Positions 61,707 through 64,000 of a DNA stretch of 64,000 bases are shown here, piece by piece. Numbering within the stretch: position 1 is the stretch's first letter; every line of letters starts with the position of its first letter. Location of the stretch: the NCBI RefSeq assembly GCF_021049285.1, contig NZ_CP088017.1, forward strand, positions 1,178,001 through 1,242,000, in the 5' to 3' direction. The position numbers were made by a program, and so were the translations under genes. The notes under the pieces were generated by a model, which saw nothing but the letters and a program-made list of their open reading frames with translations, made no database searches and had not been told where the DNA came from. Source of the stretch: Ruania halotolerans. Its GTDB lineage: Bacteria > Actinomycetota > Actinomycetes > Actinomycetales > Beutenbergiaceae.

Positions 61707-63632
61707 GTGTCGCGCATCGCCTTGGCCAGGAGCACGTCGATCCGTGCACAGGGCATCCGTTCCGAGCAGGTGCTGAAGGGTGCTTTCGGCTTCGCCAACG
61801 CTGGGATCCGGACGGGGTCCTTGGCCCTTCAGGATGTGTTGGCAGGTGCGGCCACGGACGGGAGATTCGACGCTGCTACCTTCATCCAGCGCGTATTGGA
61901 CGAGGGAACCCTTCCCTCGGAGAGCACGCTGGAGCCGCGTGTGAAAGCGACTCTCGCCTTCTTGCAGGTGTGCGCGACGGACCCTGATCGCGAGGAGATA
62001 GCCCTTGCAGGGCTGACTGAGATTGCCGTCAAGTGCGGCGAGTCCCGATTGGTCGGCCCAACTCAGCAGACCCTGGCACAACTGGCGATGTTGCGGGGCA
62101 TGCCTGAGACTCTCGATCGGTTCCAGCTCAGCAGACTGCCCGCGGTTGTTCGACGGTATATCGAGATCGACCGCGCGAACCCCTACGTGGGCAGGCCGAT
62201 CGGTAACGATGACCCCTCCGCGCATCGAGCCTGGGAGGAGAAGTTGGGCGCTGAGTTCCTCAGTGCAGGTCGCGCAGGACTCTCAGTGAGACCTGACCAG
62301 GACACTCTGTTTGACGGCCTGGGGGCCGACATATCGACGAGACGTGATGGCCCACTCGTGACCGTGGTGATGCCCTGCTATCGGCCGGACAGTGGCCTGA
62401 TTACCTCAGTACGTTCAATCATTGCCCAGTCGTACGAGAATCTCCAGATCGTTTTGGTCGACGACGCCTCGGGGCCGGGTTACGAGCAGATGTTCGACCG
62501 CTGCCGTCAGATGGATGATCGTGTTGAGGTCCACCATGCCGAGCACAATGGCGGTACCTACGCAGCACGCAACCAAGGGCTCTCCGTGAGCCGTGGTGAG
62601 TTGATCACCTTCCAAGACGCTGACGACTGGTCGCACCCGGAGCGTATCGAACGACAAGTGGCGAAGCTCCGCACGCATCGTCGAGCAGCCGGTTCGATCA
62701 GCGATGCCATCAGGGCCAAGGACGACCTCACGCATCAGTGGCTGGGCTACCGGCCTCGTCGCAGGAACGCGTCATCGTTGATGATCCGGCGAACGGTCGT
62801 GGAATCGATCGGCGGATTCGACATGGTCCGGAAGAGTGCAGATTCCGAGTACTACGAACGGGTCAAGGCGGCCGCCGGTCCTGTCCTCGATGTTGACGAG
62901 CCGTTGGCGGTCACCCGGCTCCGTGCTGGCACGCTCTCCCGCGCGGACTTCCGCTACCAGTGGCTTGCCCACGACCGCATGATCTACCGGGACAACTTTC
63001 GGTACTGGCATGCCACCGCGGGATCGCCGCTCCGCATCGATCCGGGTACCGACCGTGCGTTTCCAGCCCCACGTACGTTCCAGCAACCACGGAGCACGCT
63101 CGAACCCCGTCGTATTCCGGTACTTGTGGTCGCTGACCTGAGTGACCCACGCTTTGAACAGCCGATTGCGACGGCTGTAGACAGAATGGTGAGTCAGGGC
63201 GCCGAGCCTGCACTCCTTCACCGGGAGAACGCGCTCCTGGGCCGGAGCAGGCGCCCGGACGTGCTTGAGTCGTACATGGGAATGGCCGCGGCTGGAACAG
63301 TGGAGATGGTCGCTGACAACGAGCCGCTCGATGTCGGCTTAGTCGTCCTAATTGATCCCAACATCCTCGCGAGCGCTCATCGACCGGCTGCCGAGGTTCG
63401 TTGCGACGAAGTGGTGGGAGTTCTGTCGGTTCCCACAACGCTGGACGATATCGTCGACCACCTCGTCGTTGCCGACGAGTGCGTGACTTCATTCGGACGC
63501 GCACCGCGCTGGGTCGCATCTAGTCATGACAGTCGTACCGCATTGGAAATTGACGGATTCTCAGACCTCCAGCTCTTCGACGACGTGCTCGACGCGTGTG
63601 CTGATCTTGGCCGAACCAATACGGACGAATGA
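61707..63632 (+). CDS. family 2 glycosyltransferase with N-terminal helical domain
   Basis: A 641-residue protein with the same plan as the first half of the large GT on the other strand: helical region ending SVRPDQDTLFDG, then GT2 with VTVVMPCYRPDSGLITSVRS, IVLVDDASGPGYEQMF and LITFQDADDWSHPERIERQ (intact DADDW), then the segment FPAPRTFQQP matching FPVPRRW of its relative. The C-terminal 180 residues look like a degraded Rossmann fold. It diverges from the large GT operon and overlaps the nucleotide-sugar dehydrogenase start. Confidence 0.85.
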   Translation: MSRIALARSTSIRAQGIRSEQVLKGAFGFANAGIRTGSLALQDVLAGAATDGRFDAATFIQRVLDEGTLPSESTLEPRVKATLAFLQVCATDPDREEIALAGLTEIAVKCGESRLVGPTQQTLAQLAMLRGMPETLDRFQLSRLPAVVRRYIEIDRANPYVGRPIGNDDPSAHRAWEEKLGAEFLSAGRAGLSVRPDQDTLFDGLGADISTRRDGPLVTVVMPCYRPDSGLITSVRSIIAQSYENLQIVLVDDASGPGYEQMFDRCRQMDDRVEVHHAEHNGGTYAARNQGLSVSRGELITFQDADDWSHPERIERQVAKLRTHRRAAGSISDAIRAKDDLTHQWLGYRPRRRNASSLMIRRTVVESIGGFDMVRKSADSEYYERVKAAAGPVLDVDEPLAVTRLRAGTLSRADFRYQWLAHDRMIYRDNFRYWHATAGSPLRIDPGTDRAFPAPRTFQQPRSTLEPRRIPVLVVADLSDPRFEQPIATAVDRMVSQGAEPALLHRENALLGRSRRPDVLESYMGMAAAGTVEMVADNEPLDVGLVVLIDPNILASAHRPAAEVRCDEVVGVLSVPTTLDDIVDHLVVADECVTSFGRAPRWVASSHDSRTALEIDGFSDLQLFDDVLDACADLGRTNTDE

Positions 63633-63649
63633 TGGAGAATGGATCGCGG

Positions 63650-64000
63650 ATGCGAGTTTCGGTGATCGGACTTGGAAAGATCGGCCTCCCCCTGGCTACT
63701 CAGTTCGCCGACGCTGGGCACCGCGTGGCTGGCATCGATATCGACTCACGAGTAGTGGACCTCGTCAACGCCGGCACTGAACCGTTCCCGGGCGAGGCAC
63801 ACCTGGCCGAACGCCTCGCCGAACTGGTGCCCACCGGCCGGCTCCGAGCGACCACCGACTACGCCGACGCGGTCCCTGGTAGCGACGCCGTAGTGATCGT
63901 GGTGCCGCTGTTCGTCAACGACGAGACCTGGGAGCCGGATTTCGGATGGATGGACTCGGCCACCCGATCGCTGGCTGAGCACCTGACGCCTGGCACGCTC
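63650..64000 (+). CDS. UDP-sugar 6-dehydrogenase, partial (WecC/WbpA type)
   Basis: Runs off the window end; 117 codons are visible. MRVSVIGLGKIGLPLATQFA is the NAD loop of nucleotide-sugar dehydrogenases, followed by GHRVAGIDIDSRVVDLVNAG and DAVVIVVPLFVNDE. It should oxidise C6 of UDP-GlcNAc or UDP-ManNAc to the uronic acid. With the epimerase at 53,740 and the acetyltransferase, aminotransferase and 3-dehydrogenase at 40-42.7 kb it completes a di-N-acetyl uronic acid route. ATG 63650 gives the canonical start; ATG 63629/63632, overlapping the upstream stop, are alternatives. Confidence 0.85.
   Translation, partial: MRVSVIGLGKIGLPLATQFADAGHRVAGIDIDSRVVDLVNAGTEPFPGEAHLAERLAELVPTGRLRATTDYADAVPGSDAVVIVVPLFVNDETWEPDFGWMDSATRSLAEHLTPGTL

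Overview
The window is GC-rich, densely coded DNA from an actinobacterium. The evidence is many GTG starts, 4-nt ATGA/GTGA gene overlaps, an actinobacterial acyl-CoA carboxylase set (alpha, beta, epsilon) beside birA, LytR-CpsA-Psr proteins, a GAF-ANTAR regulator and the succinylase lysine/DAP pathway. Content and order suggest Micrococcales (Ruania/Beutenbergia/Georgenia-like), but that placement is inference. No rRNA, tRNA, CRISPR array, IS element or phage was seen.

Region 1 (1-15,840) is core metabolism: a 7Fe ferredoxin, dapC, citrate synthase, a repeat-flanked membrane protein, a lysozyme-like exported protein, dapD, a NUDIX/PIN-like fusion, acyl-CoA carboxylase alpha, maf, a DUF885 peptidase-like protein, a sugar isomerase-like TIM barrel, carboxylase epsilon and beta, and biotin ligase.

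Region 2 (15,858-25,185) looks like a catabolic regulon: divergent gabD/gabT, a DUF3830 protein, an amidase coupled to a 2-hydroxyacid dehydrogenase, two Asp/Glu-racemase-superfamily proteins and a FadR-type GntR regulator. The same 17-nt motif (ATTGTnnACAATCCGAC) lies in both divergent promoter regions, and in the second it covers two interlocked promoters. The substrate is unknown. This is the best candidate here for an undescribed system.

Region 3 (25,222-33,744) holds an adenylate cyclase, a two-component system, GtrA, purK-purE, a lipoprotein, an acyltransferase-3 protein, a GYF-AIM24 fusion and a CoA-binding protein.

Region 4 (33,859-64,000) is a large cell-surface glycopolymer locus: two LCP ligases, a large membrane protein with DUF2304 and GT2 partners, an acetyltransferase-aminotransferase-oxidoreductase operon, an ABC exporter, a series of glycosyltransferases, a UDP-GlcNAc 2-epimerase-type enzyme, an SAM methyltransferase and a nucleotide-sugar dehydrogenase cut by the window end. 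Together five of these match the complete step list for a UDP-2,3-diacetamido-uronic acid (Wlb/Wbp type). The locus is interrupted by SulP/MerR/SRPBCC/ANTAR genes (44.0-47.8 kb) and by a HEPN-nucleotidyltransferase toxin-antitoxin module (52.4-53.4 kb). That module sits between the glycosyltransferase 3' end and a decayed copy of the same sequence.

Several genes appear to be leaderless: a TAnnnT -10 box ends 6-8 nt before the start codon.
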